DNA of 64,000 nt, from the NCBI GenBank assembly GCA_045660295.1, contig JAZRDN010000040.1, forward strand, positions 1 through 64,000, written 5' to 3'. The notes beneath the pieces were generated by a model. That model did no database searches and was not told the origin of the DNA. It saw nothing but the letters and a program-made list of their open reading frames with translations. How positions within the stretch are numbered: position 1 is the stretch's first letter; every line of letters starts with the position of its first letter. Below, in pieces: positions 49,859-58,568 of the stretch. A program made the translations under genes and the position numbers. Source of the DNA: RGIG8775 sp045660295 (GTDB lineage: Bacteria; Bacillota; Clostridia; Oscillospirales; CAG-272).

Positions 49859-50551
49859 GTGTATACGATTTTGGTAGTTGACGATGAGGTCAGAATTCGA
49901 AGTATAATAAAAAAATACGCCGAATTTGAGGGGCACACCGTAGTTGAGGCAGGCGACGGACTGGAAGCGGTCTATCTTTGCCGTAACAATACCTACGATA
50001 TAGTTATAATGGATATAATGATGCCCGAGCTTGACGGCTTCTCGGCATGTCGCGAAATAAGAAAGACATCGCAGATCCCGATAATTATGCTTTCGGCACG
50101 CGGAGAGGAATACGACCGTATCAACGGCTTTGAGGTTGGAATAGACGATTACGTGGTAAAGCCTTTTTCGCCCAAAGAGCTTATGCTTAGGGTCGAGGCG
50201 GTGATGAAGCGCACCAGGCGCGGCGCGGATGTGAACGTGAAAGTCCCTAACGAGATTGTTGAGATCGACGGCGGCGGACTTAAAGCCGATATAACCGCGA
50301 GAATAGTTTATATCGACGGCGAACGCGTGGATATGTCACCCAAGGAATACGACCTGTTTTTCTATCTGCTTGCTAACAGAAACATAGCGCTGACCCGAGA
50401 AAAGTTGCTCACAGAGGTATGGGGCTACGATTTTTACGGCGACGCGCGTACGCTTGATACACACATAAAGCTGCTTCGTAAAAGTCTTGGCAGATATGCC
50501 GACCGTATCGTGACGCTTCGCGGCGTGGGATACAGATTTGAGGGAAAATAA
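49859..50551 (+). CDS. OmpR/PhoB-family response regulator
   Basis: This 230-residue protein starts with GTG at 49859 after GGGAGGTG. The receiver domain has ILVVDDEVRI at residue 3, the phosphorylated Asp in DIVIMDIMMPELDGF near 53, and switch residues in IIMLSARGEEYD near 80 and VVKPFSPKELMLRV near 105. The C-terminal winged helix ends VWGYDFYGDARTLDTHIKLL and IVTLRGVGYRF, as in PhoB. It should control envelope genes in response to the next gene's kinase. The targets are unknown. Confidence 0.94.
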   Translation: MYTILVVDDEVRIRSIIKKYAEFEGHTVVEAGDGLEAVYLCRNNTYDIVIMDIMMPELDGFSACREIRKTSQIPIIMLSARGEEYDRINGFEVGIDDYVVKPFSPKELMLRVEAVMKRTRRGADVNVKVPNEIVEIDGGGLKADITARIVYIDGERVDMSPKEYDLFFYLLANRNIALTREKLLTEVWGYDFYGDARTLDTHIKLLRKSLGRYADRIVTLRGVGYRFEGK

Positions 50552-50569
50552 ACGTGAGGTGCCGCAGTT

Positions 50570-52117
50570 ATGGATAAAGCTACAAAACAAAAAGCCGAAC
50601 GCCGTATCTGCGGCATCAGCATAAGCTGGAAGCTCTTTGCCTTTCTGGTCGCGTTTGTGGCGTTTATGATGATAGTCATATGGGTTTTTCAGGTGCTTAT
50701 GCTCGACAGCTTCTATAAAAGCACAAAGCGAGATGAGCTTGAGAGTATTTCCTTGGCAATAGGAGAGTACGTCGGCACTGATGACCTTGGCAACGCCGTC
50801 TATTCCTGTGCTGTGGACTATTCTACATGTATAAGGGTATTTAAGTTCAGCGACAGTACCTCGGCATCAGAGGTGGCAAGCGCAGACGTGTCTGCTGATT
50901 GCACCATTCATAATATTCCGCACGTGACGCTTAATAAAAAGCTCAATGAATATTATAATAAGGCTTTGGGAAACGGTGGGGTTTTTGCTGAAACGAGCGA
51001 GATACATTCCAAGCTTGGCACTTTCTGGAGCGACAGCGAGGCAGAGGATGAGCCTCTTTTTGACTTTATAAACGCCACGCCCAATTCGCTTGTAATGGTC
51101 TATAACCGCATAGCGGAGGATAAAAACGGCGAAGCCTATATGATTTTGCTTAATGCCGAGCTGACTCCCGTAGATGCTACCGTCAATACGCTTAAAATGC
51201 AGTTCTACTGGATAGCGGGCGTTATGGTCATAGGTGCCCTTGCGCTGGCTTTCCTTATATCAAGAAATATTTCAGGTCCTATCAAAAAGATGAACGCTTC
51301 GGCGAAAAAGCTTGCCGAGGGAAGATACGATGCCGACTTTTCGGTAAAGGGCTACCGAGAGATAACCGAGCTTTCCGAAAGCCTTGAGGACGCATCGGAT
51401 AAGCTCTCAAAGCTTGATACGCTTCAGCGTGAGCTTGTGGCGAACGTCTCGCACGACCTGAGAACTCCGCTTACTCTTATAAAGGGCTACGGAGAGGTTA
51501 TGCGCGATATCCCCGACGAAAACACCCCCGAAAATTTACAGGTCATCGTGGACGAGGCAAACCATCTCGGTGAGCTTGTAAACGACCTGCTTGACCTCTC
51601 AAAGATACACTCGGGCGCGCGAGTCCCCGAATTTGTCGTCTTTAACCTTACCGCCACAGTGCGCGATGTTATGACCAGATACGATAAGTTGGTAAACGCG
51701 GGCGGTTATAAGATAGAGTTTTCCGCCGAAAACGACGCTTATATTTTCGCCGACCGAATTATGATAATACAAGTCGTCTATAATCTCATTAATAATGCCG
51801 TCAACTATGTGGGCGACGATAAGACCGTTCGCGTCGAGCAGACCGTTGATGACGGCAAGGTGAGAATATCTGTGATTGATAACGGAGAGGGAATCCCACC
51901 CGAAAAAATAGACAGTATATGGGATAGATACTATAAGGTTGACAGAGTGCACAAGCGCGCCAAGGTAGGCACGGGTCTCGGACTTTCCATAGTTAAGGGC
52001 AGTCTTGAGCTTCATAAAGCTACCTACGGCGTGGAGTCTGCGCTGGGTCACGGAAGCCGTTTCTGGTTCGAGCTTCCTACTGCCGAATACCCCAAAACAC
52101 CAACCGAAGGAGAGTAA
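50570..52117 (+). CDS. Membrane sensor histidine kinase
   Basis: This 515-residue kinase has two membrane helices, near 22-45 and 210-230, with an extracellular sensor of about 165 residues that I do not recognise. A HAMP segment (SRNISGPIKKMNASAKKLAEG) follows near 235. The phospho-acceptor His is in ANVSHDLRTPLTLIKGYGEV near 300, and the ATPase boxes are NLINNAVNYVGDD near 405, DNGEGIPPEKID near 440 and GTGLGLSIVKG near 475. It pairs with the regulator 19 bases upstream and is followed 3 bases later by sortase. Cell-wall or envelope stress sensing is likely by context. Confidence 0.93.
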   Translation: MDKATKQKAERRICGISISWKLFAFLVAFVAFMMIVIWVFQVLMLDSFYKSTKRDELESISLAIGEYVGTDDLGNAVYSCAVDYSTCIRVFKFSDSTSASEVASADVSADCTIHNIPHVTLNKKLNEYYNKALGNGGVFAETSEIHSKLGTFWSDSEAEDEPLFDFINATPNSLVMVYNRIAEDKNGEAYMILLNAELTPVDATVNTLKMQFYWIAGVMVIGALALAFLISRNISGPIKKMNASAKKLAEGRYDADFSVKGYREITELSESLEDASDKLSKLDTLQRELVANVSHDLRTPLTLIKGYGEVMRDIPDENTPENLQVIVDEANHLGELVNDLLDLSKIHSGARVPEFVVFNLTATVRDVMTRYDKLVNAGGYKIEFSAENDAYIFADRIMIIQVVYNLINNAVNYVGDDKTVRVEQTVDDGKVRISVIDNGEGIPPEKIDSIWDRYYKVDRVHKRAKVGTGLGLSIVKGSLELHKATYGVESALGHGSRFWFELPTAEYPKTPTEGE

Positions 52118-52119
52118 GT

Positions 52120-52914
52120 ATGATAAGAAAAGCCTTCAGAATTTTCAGAATAATCCTGCTTGTTATATGTATAGTCGTTTTTCTCGTAAGCGCCGTAAAG
52201 TTAGTGCAGATACTTGTTGAGTATTCAAGAGCAGAAAACGTCTATGACGAGATAAATAAAGGTATAAGCGAGCTTGACGGCGCTGACGAAGGAGAGCGTG
52301 GCAACGCCCCCGCACGCCTTGTTGAGCTTTCAAAATACGTCGCCGAGCTTAAGATGCAGTACCCCGACGTGGTAGGCTACGTTAACGTGCCGTCGCTTGA
52401 AATAAGCTATCCCGTGGTGCAGACCGATAATAACGATTATTATCTTGACCATATGATAACGGGCGAGGAGAGTACAAGCGGAGCTATCTTTCTTGATTAT
52501 AGAATAGACAGCGACCCGCTTGCTACCAAGAACACCGTGCTTTACGGTCATAATATGAATAACGGCTCAATGTTCCATAAGGTGGTAGACCTGTTCACCG
52601 CGGAGAATTTTATGAACGCCACAGTTGAATACGTTACCGAAAACGGAGTCTATATCTACGAACCGCTCGCGCTCTACCGTTGCGAGGCTTATTATCCTTT
52701 TTATATGTATGAGTTTGACAGTGACGCTGGCTTCCTCGATTTCTGCGATATGGTTACAGAAAAGAGCTTTCATACACAGCGCCCCGAGGTGGAATACGGC
52801 GCCGACGCAAGCCTTATAACCTTTTCCACCTGTACAAACTCTATCTCGTCAAAAACGGGCAGATACATATACCACGCGGTGCTGACCGAAGCTTATACTG
52901 ACATAGGTGAATGA
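52120..52914 (+). CDS. Class B sortase
   Basis: This 264-residue protein has an N-terminal membrane helix (ILLVICIVVFLVSAVKLVQIL) and the sortase barrel. The triad is visible as His in VLYGHNMNNGSMFH near 148, Cys in LITFSTCTNS near 232, and Arg in KTGRYIYHAVL near 247. The spacing fits SrtB. Sortases link surface proteins with an NPQTN- or LPXTG-like signal to peptidoglycan. No substrate gene is visible in the window. Its place in the two-component operon suggests that surface display is under the same control. Confidence 0.92.
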   Translation: MIRKAFRIFRIILLVICIVVFLVSAVKLVQILVEYSRAENVYDEINKGISELDGADEGERGNAPARLVELSKYVAELKMQYPDVVGYVNVPSLEISYPVVQTDNNDYYLDHMITGEESTSGAIFLDYRIDSDPLATKNTVLYGHNMNNGSMFHKVVDLFTAENFMNATVEYVTENGVYIYEPLALYRCEAYYPFYMYEFDSDAGFLDFCDMVTEKSFHTQRPEVEYGADASLITFSTCTNSISSKTGRYIYHAVLTEAYTDIGE

Positions 52915-53747
52915 TGATATCTTTTGATAATTTTTCTTGCCCGCATTGCAGTGCGCGGCTTAAACTTACCGATAATAACAAAAGTCTCGTCTGCGACGGA
53001 ATTGGAAAAAAGCATTGCTTTGACCTCTCCTCAAGCGGATACGTTAATTTTGCGCCCCCGTCTCAAAGCGGATCGGGCGACTCAAAGGAAGCGATCCGCT
53101 CCCGTACCCGCTTTCTTGAAAGCGGAGGATACGCGCCTGTGTGCGAGGCTATCACCGAAGCGGTGAAAAAATATTGTGGCGGAGGGCTTGTGCTTGACGC
53201 GGGCTGCGGAGAGGGCTATTATACCAACAGTATAGCCAAAGCCTATGACGGCGAGGTAGTCGGCTTTGATCTTTCAAAGCACGGCGTTGAATACGCGTCA
53301 AAATTCGCGCGCCGTAACGGCATCGAAAATAGCTTTTTCGCCGTGAGCAGTGTCTTTTCAATGCCTATAAAAAGCGAGTGTGCCGATGCAGTGGTGAATA
53401 TTTTCGCCCCTTGCGTTGAGGCGGAATACTCGAGAGTCTTGAAAAAGGGCGGTCTGCTTATTACCGCGGGCGCGGGGGAAAATCACCTTTTGGGACTGAA
53501 AAAGGCTATCTACGATACTACGTATAAAAATACCGAGCGAGAGGATATGCCCGAAAGTCTTACGCTTGCCGAGGAAAAAACAGTTGCCTTTGAGCTCTCG
53601 CTTGACTCGGGAGAGCTTATCTCCGACCTGTTTTCCATGACTCCGTATTACTACCGAACAAGCGAAGCCGATATGAAAAAGCTGGCGGAGCTCAATAGGC
53701 TTGACACAGAGATAGAAGTAAAAATAAAAATTTTCCGCAAGGACTAA
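52911..53747 (+). CDS. RlmA-like 23S rRNA guanine methyltransferase
   Basis: This 278-residue protein starts at 52911 inside the sortase stop. A zinc finger opens it (CPHCSARLKL, then CDGIGKKHCFD) as in RlmA. The SAM-binding Rossmann segment is VLDAGCGEGYYTNSIAKAY near 93, and VNIFAPCVEAEYSRVLKKGG near 160 is the next family motif. RlmA methylates a guanine in helix 35 of 23S rRNA; some relatives confer resistance to tylosin-like or orthosomycin drugs. Which base is modified here is not certain. It is in the middle of an envelope operon, an unexpected partner. Confidence 0.82.
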   Translation: MMISFDNFSCPHCSARLKLTDNNKSLVCDGIGKKHCFDLSSSGYVNFAPPSQSGSGDSKEAIRSRTRFLESGGYAPVCEAITEAVKKYCGGGLVLDAGCGEGYYTNSIAKAYDGEVVGFDLSKHGVEYASKFARRNGIENSFFAVSSVFSMPIKSECADAVVNIFAPCVEAEYSRVLKKGGLLITAGAGENHLLGLKKAIYDTTYKNTEREDMPESLTLAEEKTVAFELSLDSGELISDLFSMTPYYYRTSEADMKKLAELNRLDTEIEVKIKIFRKD

Positions 53748-53757
53748 TGAGGACGAT

Positions 53758-54471
53758 ATGAAATTTACCCTTTGCATACCAATGTATAACGAGTCAAAGA
53801 TAATCGCGGACACCGCCAAAACGCTGACCGAATATATGTGCCAGCGCTTTGATGATTATGAGATAATCTTTTCCGATGACGGAAGCACAGATGGCTCTGC
53901 CGATATCGTTCGCGCGCTTGAACTCCCGAATGTCAGAGTGATAGGCTATCCCGATAACAGAGGAAAGGGAAGCGCCGTGAGAGAAGCAATGCTGGCGTCG
54001 CATGGCGATATGGTAATGTTTACCGACTCCGACCTCGCCTACGGTACGGAGGTTATCGGTCAGGTGGCAGACGCCTTTGACGCTCATCCCGAATGTGATG
54101 TGGTGGTCGGTTCGAGAAACATTGCCAAAGACGGCTACGACGGCTATACCTTTGTGCGCAAATTCGTCTCCAAGACGTATATCGCGGTGCTCAAAATGGT
54201 TGGCGGTCTTAAGATATCCGACTCGCAGTGTGGCTGTAAAGCCTTTCGTGGCGATGCGGCGAGGCGGGTGTTCTCGCATTGTCAGGTCAACCGCTTTGCC
54301 TTTGATTTTGAGGCTATCCTCGTATCCGAAAAGTGCGGATATAAAATATGCGAAATTCCCGTAAAGGTGATAAACCACGGCGACTCCAAGGTCAGCGTGG
54401 TCGGAGATTCCTTTAAAATGCTCCGCGATATAATGAAGATGAAAAAACGCATATCAAAGCTCGATATATGA
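53758..54471 (+). CDS. Polyprenol-phosphate-type family 2 glycosyltransferase
   Basis: This 237-residue GT-A enzyme lacks membrane helices. FTLCIPMYNESKIIADTA opens it; IIFSDDGSTDGSADIV near 38, MVMFTDSDLAYGTEVI near 85 (the DxD), SRNIAKDGYDG near 120, and SQCGCKAFRGDAARRVF near 160 are marks of dolichyl-phosphate mannose synthase-like enzymes. It should put a sugar on undecaprenyl phosphate. It is the last of five co-transcribed genes; the stop codon overlaps the terminator. Confidence 0.88.
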   Translation: MKFTLCIPMYNESKIIADTAKTLTEYMCQRFDDYEIIFSDDGSTDGSADIVRALELPNVRVIGYPDNRGKGSAVREAMLASHGDMVMFTDSDLAYGTEVIGQVADAFDAHPECDVVVGSRNIAKDGYDGYTFVRKFVSKTYIAVLKMVGGLKISDSQCGCKAFRGDAARRVFSHCQVNRFAFDFEAILVSEKCGYKICEIPVKVINHGDSKVSVVGDSFKMLRDIMKMKKRISKLDI

Positions 54472-54501
54472 AAAAGGTCTGCCATTTGGCAGACCTTTTT
54501 T
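54471..54501 (+). terminator. Terminator of the sortase operon
   Basis: AAAAAGGTCTGCCA and TGGCAGACCTTTTT pair perfectly around TT, followed by T. It starts within the stop codon of the glycosyltransferase gene. Confidence 0.9.
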
Positions 54502-54520
54502 GATAACATCTTACAGAGAC

Positions 54521-54549
54521 TTGACAAATTTGCGTTCATATGGTATAAT
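54521..54549 (+). promoter_or_regulatory. Consensus promoter of the AraC-type gene
   Basis: TTGACA at 54521-54526 and TATAAT at 54544-54549, spacer 17 bp, extended -10 TGG. The sequence GGTAT-AATG-ATACC (54542-54555) straddles the -10 and may be an operator for self-control. Confidence 0.88.
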
Positions 54550-54569
54550 GATACCAAAGAGGTGATGAA

Positions 54570-55370
54570 ATGAAACTGTTGAATATAAAACTGATAAACA
54601 ACGGATTTGCGGTCGGAAGTGATTTTGTATTCCCTTATAATACTGTTTTTTGCGTGCTTGAGGGGAACATAAGTGTTGACGGTGCGAGCGTAAATAAGGA
54701 GCAGGGAATTGCCGTGTCTAAAAACACGTGTGTTGAGCTTAGTTCCCCAAGCTCGGCGGCTGTGCTGTGCTTGGCTTTTGACGGCACGGCTGAAAGCATG
54801 GAGGTCTTTGGCGCGGACGCGTTCTATATAGCAAGCATTAACCAACTCAACACGGTTATATCTGTTGTGAATGGCTTGTCTGAGTGGTATCCCGACAGTG
54901 ATCCAATGGCTTGTGCTTTTGCCGAATATCTGGTGTCGGCTTTGCTTGGCGCTGAAAGCAACAGCCCCCGTGGCGCTCAGCATGTTGACATGGCGAAAAG
55001 ATATATTGACGAAAATTATTTTAACGATATAAAAGTAGAACAACTGGCAGAACTTTTGGGACTTGACAGAAAGTATCTCCGCAACCTTTTTATAGAGCAT
55101 GTCGGCATGTCTACAAAGGATTACCTTATGGAACGCAGAATAGAGCGTGCCAAAGAATTGCTTGAGATCGGCGACCTGCCTATAAGCTCCGTGGCGCTTT
55201 CGGTGGGATATCATGATGCGCTTGGATTTTCCAAGATCTTTAAAAAGTATGTGGGCGTTTCTCCGTCCGAGTACAAAGAAAACGGCGAGCTGACAGAGAC
55301 GAAAAAAGAAGACCCCACGCCTGCGGCTGTGAGGTCTCAAAAAGAGGATATCAAGTATTTTCTTCTTTAG
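54570..55370 (+). CDS. AraC-family transcriptional regulator
   Basis: This 266-residue protein has a cupin-like ligand domain in residues 1-130 and the double HTH of AraC in about 145-240. IKVEQLAELLGLDRKYLRNLF is the first HTH and PISSVALSVGYHDALGFSKIFKKYVGVSPSEY the second. AAAGAGGTGATGAA precedes the ATG. Such regulators often act on neighbouring sugar-use genes; here no target gene remains nearby, because what follows is decayed. A role in its own control is suggested by the palindrome in the promoter. The inducer is unknown. Confidence 0.9.
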   Translation: MKLLNIKLINNGFAVGSDFVFPYNTVFCVLEGNISVDGASVNKEQGIAVSKNTCVELSSPSSAAVLCLAFDGTAESMEVFGADAFYIASINQLNTVISVVNGLSEWYPDSDPMACAFAEYLVSALLGAESNSPRGAQHVDMAKRYIDENYFNDIKVEQLAELLGLDRKYLRNLFIEHVGMSTKDYLMERRIERAKELLEIGDLPISSVALSVGYHDALGFSKIFKKYVGVSPSEYKENGELTETKKEDPTPAAVRSQKEDIKYFLL

Positions 55371-55614
55371 GCTGTTTGTAGTTGCGGACTCGTTGTCTGT
55401 ATCGGCTGGGTGATTCGCCGTATATTTTCGAAAAAAGCCTTGAAAAAGAATCTTTTTCCAGACTTACGTATACCTCGTTGAATATATCGTATTCCTTTGA
55501 ATAGTTTTCGCCAAGAGATAATTTTGTGGGAACGTAGGCGGTGAAATTGGGCGTGTTGAAATCAACAATACCGCCGAGTACAAACAAAAAAGTCAAGGAG
55601 CTTTTTGGCGGCAA
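55351..55614 (-). pseudogene. Fragment of a second AraC-type regulator
   Basis: The C-terminal part of this 87-codon frame, EKDSFSRLFSKIYGESPSRYRQ, is the end of the second HTH of an AraC protein. The first HTH and most of the ligand domain are missing and the front does not match the family convincingly. There is no good ribosome site. It points against the intact AraC gene, so it is a deleted neighbour. Confidence 0.5.
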
Positions 55615-55661
55615 AGCGGTTATTTGTGATGATTCTAACGTGTTTGAAATGTAAAATAGTG
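55608..55661 (+). pseudogene. 3' tail fragment of an unidentified gene
   Basis: Reading GGKAVICDDSNVFEM then stop at about 55661, this has coding-like codon choice but no start or body. It could be the last residues of a gene once controlled by the AraC regulator. The evidence is weak. The rest of 55662-55748 shows nothing recognisable. Confidence 0.25.
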
Positions 55662-55748
55662 CTAAATCTTAAGTTGTTGAGATAATTGAGATAGGTGACG
55701 CCCGTAGACGATTTGAAAAGCGAGCAGAATGATCAAAAAACATATTTA

Positions 55749-55774
55749 AAGGTCCGCGAAAATTCGCGGACCTT
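55749..55774 (-). terminator. Terminator of the Ca2+-ATPase gene
   Basis: AAGGTCCGCGAA and TTCGCGGACCTT pair perfectly around 2 bases. It lies 5 bases beyond the stop; on the minus strand the tail is TTAAATATG and then T-rich. Confidence 0.85.
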
Positions 55775-55778
55775 ATTT

Positions 55779-58394
55779 TTAATGCTTGTGCTTGATAAAG
55801 CCAACCAGCTTGCAGAACTCCATAACTACCAGAGGTACGAGGATAAGTCCAAGACCTATAAGGTAGAGATGCCAGGGAAGCGTTACCATTCCGAAGGCAA
55901 TTCCCACGGGTGTAAAGAGTACGAGCGCCACAAGAAGTGTGGACGTAAGAGCCGCAAGATTGAGGTTCTTGTTCTTGAACATTCCTATCTTAAAGAGCGA
56001 ATGCTCAGAGCGCATGTTGTACGCCTGAACTATCTGGCAGAGCGCGAGAACCATAAACGCCATTGTCTGACCACCCTCAAGCAGTCCTGTTACGCTTTCG
56101 CCAACCTTGAAGCCGATAAGAGTAAGAGCCGCGAACATGATGCCCTGAAGCACCACTCTTGTACCGAGACCGTGGGCGAATATGCCCTCGTTCTTGGGCT
56201 TGGGCTTTCTGTCCATGATGTCGGGTTCAACAGCCTCCATGCCAAGCGCGATGGCGGGCAGGCTGTCTGTTACGAGATTTATCCAAAGAAGCTGCATGGA
56301 GAGCAGGGGAGTCTTGTGCCACAGAAGCATTGCGGCAAATACCGTGATGACCTCACCGATGTTAGTTCCCAGAAGGAAGCCAACAACCTTTTTGATGTTT
56401 GCGTAGATACCGCGACCCTCGCGTACCGCGTCAACGATGGTAGCGAAGTTGTCGTCAGTAAGCGTCATGTCAGCCGCACCCTTTGCAACGTCCGTACCTG
56501 TGATACCCATAGCACAACCTATGTCAGCCGCCTTAAGCGCGGGCGCGTCGTTTACGCCGTCACCTGTCATTGAAACTACCTGACCCTTGCGCTGCCAAGC
56601 CTTGACTATACGAATTTTGTTTTCGGGAGAAACTCGCGCGTATACCGAAATGCTTTCAACCTGAGCGTCAAGCTCGTCGTCGCTCATAGCGTCAAGCTCA
56701 GCACCCGTAATGGCTCTGTCGCCCTCAACGTAAATACCAAGCTCCTTGGCGATTGCCGAAGCGGTAACTACGTGGTCGCCCGTTATCATAACAGGCTTTA
56801 TTCCCGCCTTGCGGCAGGTCGCTACCGCTACCTTTGCCTCGGGACGGGGCGGGTCTATCATGCCCACAAGACCCATAAACGTGAGTCCGCACTCAAGCTC
56901 CTCGGATGTAGGCGTTGTGGGAACTTCGTCGATTTCCTTGTAAGCCACCGCAAGCACGCGAAGCGCGTCGGCACTCATGGTGTCTGTCATTTCTTTAGCC
57001 TTGTCAAGGTCACCCGCTATGCAACGGGGAACCATCATGTCAAACGCGCCCTTGACGATAACGATATTCTTGCCGTCTATCTTGTTTACGGTCGTCATCA
57101 GCTTTCTGTCAGAGTCGAAGGGGATTTCGGCAAGTCTGATATAGCTCTTGTTGAGCTCGTCCTTGGGCAGACCGTTTTTGTGTGCCGCAAGAACGATAGC
57201 GGTCTCAGTGGGGTCGCCGATGTGCTTTTCCTCGCCGCCCTCGAAAACTACCGAGCCGTCACAGCAGAGAGTTCCGTATGTGAGAAGCTTTTTGATAGCC
57301 TCGGAGTTTTCGGTGCTTATTACCTCGGGCTCGCTTGCGCCGTCGGTATAAGCCTTTGTAAGTGTCATTCTGTTTTGTGTAAGTGTACCCGTCTTATCCG
57401 AGCAGATTACCGAAGCTCCGCCCAGCGTCTCAACCGCGGGCAAACGGCGGATAAGCGCGTTTTTCTTTACCATGCGCTGAACACCTATGGAAAGAACTAT
57501 CGTAACTATAGCGGGGAGTCCCTCGGGGATCGCGGAGACCGCGAGAGATACTGAGGTCATGAATATTTCAAGCACAGGTATCTTGTTGAGTACGCCGACC
57601 ACGAAGATTATAGCGCACGCGCCCAGAGCCACGAAGCCGAGATATTTTCCAAGCTGTGCCAGCTTCTGCTGGAGAGGAGTCTGACCGTCGGACTCACCGT
57701 CAAGCAGATTTGCTATCTTGCCCATTTCGGTGTTCATTCCCGTAGCGGTTACGATAGCAGTCGCCGTTCCGTATGTGATACTGCAGCCCGAAAAGACCAT
57801 GTTGCTGCGGTCACCTAAGGGCGCGTTCTCGTCAACGATAAGCTCAGCGTCCTTTTCTGAGGGGACAGACTCACCCGTAAGCGCCGATTCCTCGCTCTTA
57901 AGGCTTGCGCTGTGAAGAAGTCTTGCGTCCGCGGGAACAAAGTCGCCTGCCTCGAGCTTGATAATGTCGCCGGGAACAAGCTCAGCCGCGTCAATTACCT
58001 TTTCAACGCCGTCACGAATAACTCTGGCGTGTGGCGCCGACATATTTTTCAGCGCGTCAAGCGCCTTTTCGGCCTTGCTTTCCTGCATAACGCCCATAAT
58101 AGCGTTGAGGATAACGATGAGAAGAATAAGCGCGGGCTCAAAAAGCTCGCCCCAGTTTCTTTCAACGCAAACGATCGCAAATGATACCGCCGCCGCAATA
58201 AGAAGAATGATTATCATAACGTCCTTGAACTGGTCAAAGAAACGTTCGAGATTGGTTTTCTTCTTTTTCTCACGGAGCTTGTTTTCGCCGTGCTTTTCTT
58301 TGAGCTCTGCCGCTTTTTCCTGTGACAGACCCTTTTCGAGGTTTGACTCAAGAGCATTCAAAACCTCATTCTTTTGTAAGTTGTGTGGTGTCAA
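55779..58394 (-). CDS. P-type calcium-transporting ATPase
   Basis: This 871-residue pump has the actuator motif LTGESVPSEKD near residue 175, the M4 site AVSAIPEGLPAIV near 290, the phosphorylated Asp in CSDKTGTLTQNRM near 335, MITGDHV near 570 and GDGVNDAPALKAADIGCAMG near 635. M5-M6 read NIGEVITVFAAML and LLWINLVTDSLPAIALGME near 725. PEGL with the acidic and Asn residues of M5-M6 is the pattern of SERCA/PMCA-like calcium pumps. Ten helices are expected. It expels Ca2+ from the cytosol. It has its own promoter and terminator. Confidence 0.93.
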   Translation of the reverse strand: MTPHNLQKNEVLNALESNLEKGLSQEKAAELKEKHGENKLREKKKKTNLERFFDQFKDVMIIILLIAAAVSFAIVCVERNWGELFEPALILLIVILNAIMGVMQESKAEKALDALKNMSAPHARVIRDGVEKVIDAAELVPGDIIKLEAGDFVPADARLLHSASLKSEESALTGESVPSEKDAELIVDENAPLGDRSNMVFSGCSITYGTATAIVTATGMNTEMGKIANLLDGESDGQTPLQQKLAQLGKYLGFVALGACAIIFVVGVLNKIPVLEIFMTSVSLAVSAIPEGLPAIVTIVLSIGVQRMVKKNALIRRLPAVETLGGASVICSDKTGTLTQNRMTLTKAYTDGASEPEVISTENSEAIKKLLTYGTLCCDGSVVFEGGEEKHIGDPTETAIVLAAHKNGLPKDELNKSYIRLAEIPFDSDRKLMTTVNKIDGKNIVIVKGAFDMMVPRCIAGDLDKAKEMTDTMSADALRVLAVAYKEIDEVPTTPTSEELECGLTFMGLVGMIDPPRPEAKVAVATCRKAGIKPVMITGDHVVTASAIAKELGIYVEGDRAITGAELDAMSDDELDAQVESISVYARVSPENKIRIVKAWQRKGQVVSMTGDGVNDAPALKAADIGCAMGITGTDVAKGAADMTLTDDNFATIVDAVREGRGIYANIKKVVGFLLGTNIGEVITVFAAMLLWHKTPLLSMQLLWINLVTDSLPAIALGMEAVEPDIMDRKPKPKNEGIFAHGLGTRVVLQGIMFAALTLIGFKVGESVTGLLEGGQTMAFMVLALCQIVQAYNMRSEHSLFKIGMFKNKNLNLAALTSTLLVALVLFTPVGIAFGMVTLPWHLYLIGLGLILVPLVVMEFCKLVGFIKHKH

Positions 58395-58440
58395 GTTGTA
58401 TACCTCCTGTTATAATTGCGGAAAACCGCTGAACACTACT

Positions 58441-58469
58441 ATTATACCATCTTTATACTGTAAAATCAA
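58441..58469 (-). promoter_or_regulatory. Promoter of the Ca2+-ATPase gene
   Basis: On the minus strand TTGATT (58464-58469) and TATAAT (58441-58446), spacer 17 bp, extended -10 TGG. Confidence 0.82.
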
Positions 58470-58514
58470 CAAAAATGTTAATCTTTTCACAAAAGATGTT
58501 ATATTTGTTAAAAA

Positions 58515-58564
58515 TCCCCGTACTATGCGTGTATCCGTTAAGGATTACACGCATAGTACGGGGA
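58515..58564 (-). terminator. Long hairpin terminator after the GyrB-like gene
   Basis: Arms at 58515-58536 and 58542-58564 pair over 22 bp with one bulged A and a 5-base loop; TTTTTAAC follows on the minus strand. It is unusually long for a terminator. Confidence 0.85.
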
Positions 58565-58568
58565 AGTG

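Noticed and set aside
54282..55340. Long minus-strand frame (352 codons) opposite the glycosyltransferase and AraC genes
   Set aside because: It runs antisense across two convincing genes and a terminator, has low-complexity basic translation and no ribosome site.
55695..56573. Plus-strand frame opposite the Ca2+-ATPase
   Set aside because: It is antisense to the conserved M5-M10 region and crosses the ATPase terminator.
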